Shown here in pieces: positions 63,582 to 64,000 of a stretch of 64,000 nucleotides of DNA. The DNA comes from Streptococcus thalassemiae (GTDB lineage Bacteria; Bacillota; Bacilli; Lactobacillales; Streptococcaceae). Each line of letters opens with the position of its first letter. Within the stretch, counting starts at the first letter, position 1. The position numbers and the translations under genes are program-made. The notes below the pieces were generated by a model. That model was not told where the DNA came from and searched no databases. It saw only the letters and a list, made by a program, of their open reading frames with translations. The stretch is from the NCBI RefSeq assembly GCF_903645285.1, contig NZ_CAHJXN010000002.1:248001-312000 (forward strand), written 5' to 3'.

Positions 63582-64000
63582 CTAAATACTTTCACGAATA
63601 TTCAGAAGCATGAAAAAGGCAACTAGAAGAAATAGTAATAAAACAAAGCTAACTGCCAGAGTTCCAAAGCTAGTAGCAATGGTTACCAAAGCTATTGTAA
63701 ATAAGCTAGGTAAAACAACCGTAATAGCCCCGATAGAAGATTGAACTGCTCCCATTGACTCCTCAGGTATTTGTTTAAAGACGAGTTCTTGCAATCTAGG
63801 AGAGAGAATACCTGCGAAAAAGGCATCCAAGGCACTAAAGATGAGAATCCAGTCAAAACGAACTGTGGCAAATCCTACTAGAAGAAACAACTGGATGACA
63901 AGCGAGGCATAGAGAGCTGCTTTTATAGAAATCGTATTTTTCAGATAGCCACTTACAAGGCTTCCGACAATCAGGGCTGACAGTTCAAAAGTGGATAGCA
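63582..64000 (-). CDS. MFS transporter, C-terminal part (cut by window edge)
   Basis: The frame stays open from the stop at 63582 to the window end, so at least 139 residues of a longer protein are seen. Four to five hydrophobic segments with motifs such as GSLVSGYLKNTISIKAAL and DAFFAGILSPRLQELVFKQI fit the C-terminal half of an MFS exporter. The TTG at 63890 is not its true start. Substrate cannot be judged. Confidence 0.8.
   Translation of the reverse strand, partial: LSTFELSALIVGSLVSGYLKNTISIKAALYASLVIQLFLLVGFATVRFDWILIFSALDAFFAGILSPRLQELVFKQIPEESMGAVQSSIGAITVVLPSLFTIALVTIATSFGTLAVSFVLLLFLLVAFFMLLNIRESI

Overview
The window is a chromosomal segment of a low-GC streptococcus of the Mitis group (S. 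mitis / S. oralis / S. pneumoniae type). The evidence is gene content and order (S10-spc-alpha ribosomal block, folC-ruvX-ireB-spx, uvrA-corA, tag-ruvA-mutL, metQ-M20-metNI), four BOX elements of the pneumococcal type, a ComX box (TACGAATA) and a streptococcal MET-box. I saw no rRNA, tRNA, CRISPR array, prophage or intact insertion sequence.

Layout. 1-5.8 kb (+): YesM/YesN-type two-component system followed by an ABC transporter usually annotated as ferric-iron uptake; its context (HptRS-like regulators, a cre site, no FbpA-type double tyrosine) fits sugar-phosphate sensing and uptake better. 6.0-8.6 kb (-): phosphoglycerate-mutase-like phosphatase, UPF0210 protein and ACT-domain protein. 8.8-23.7 kb (-): the complete S10-spc-alpha superoperon from rpsJ to rplQ, including adk, secY, infA and rpoA, with a start promoter before rpsJ, an internal promoter before infA, and several gaps filled with palindromic repeat elements. 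23.8-28.0 kb (-): anaerobic ribonucleotide reductase genes (nrdD, small ORF, GNAT, nrdG, P-loop kinase) behind a promoter covered by two NrdR-like boxes. 28.0-29.8 kb (-): a ComX-controlled pair, a 47-residue protein plus a polytopic membrane protein. 29.8-35.8 kb (-): cls, a lipoprotein, folC, DUF1292, ruvX, ireB, another lipoprotein and spxA. 35.9-38.9 kb (-): an mgtA-type Mg2+ P-type ATPase behind an M-box riboswitch, a terminator and an apparent leader peptide. 38.9-42.8 kb (-): pepP and uvrA; 42.9-46.1 kb (+): corA, DUF1129, S66 peptidase and SemiSWEET. 46.2-49.3 kb (-): tag, ruvA, mutL. 49.5-51.9 kb (+): LytTR/DUF3021 pair and an Nramp-related transporter without the usual metal ligands. 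52.2-53.5 kb (-): nrdI-like flavodoxin, a membrane protein and an AraC-regulator remnant. 53.7-54.3 kb (+): ECF S component. 54.3-57.2 kb: an MFS/Rgg cassette bounded by a 240-bp duplication of the metI 3' end. 57.0-62.0 kb (-): methionine transporter genes with an M20 peptidase and an amino-acid binding protein. 62.1-63.4 kb: azlCD between two BOX elements; then a partial MFS gene to the window edge.

The most noteworthy region is upstream of mgtA. After the M-box and its terminator lies a 23-codon ORF with a good ribosome-binding site and an early Asp/Glu/Pro stretch (DDHPEP). Its distal codons can pair with the intercistronic segment, and that same segment can alternatively pair with the mgtA ribosome-binding site. 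This is the layout of a ribosome-controlled switch like the Salmonella MgtL leader, stacked on a Mg2+ riboswitch. The regulatory logic is inference; the sequences and pairings are directly visible.
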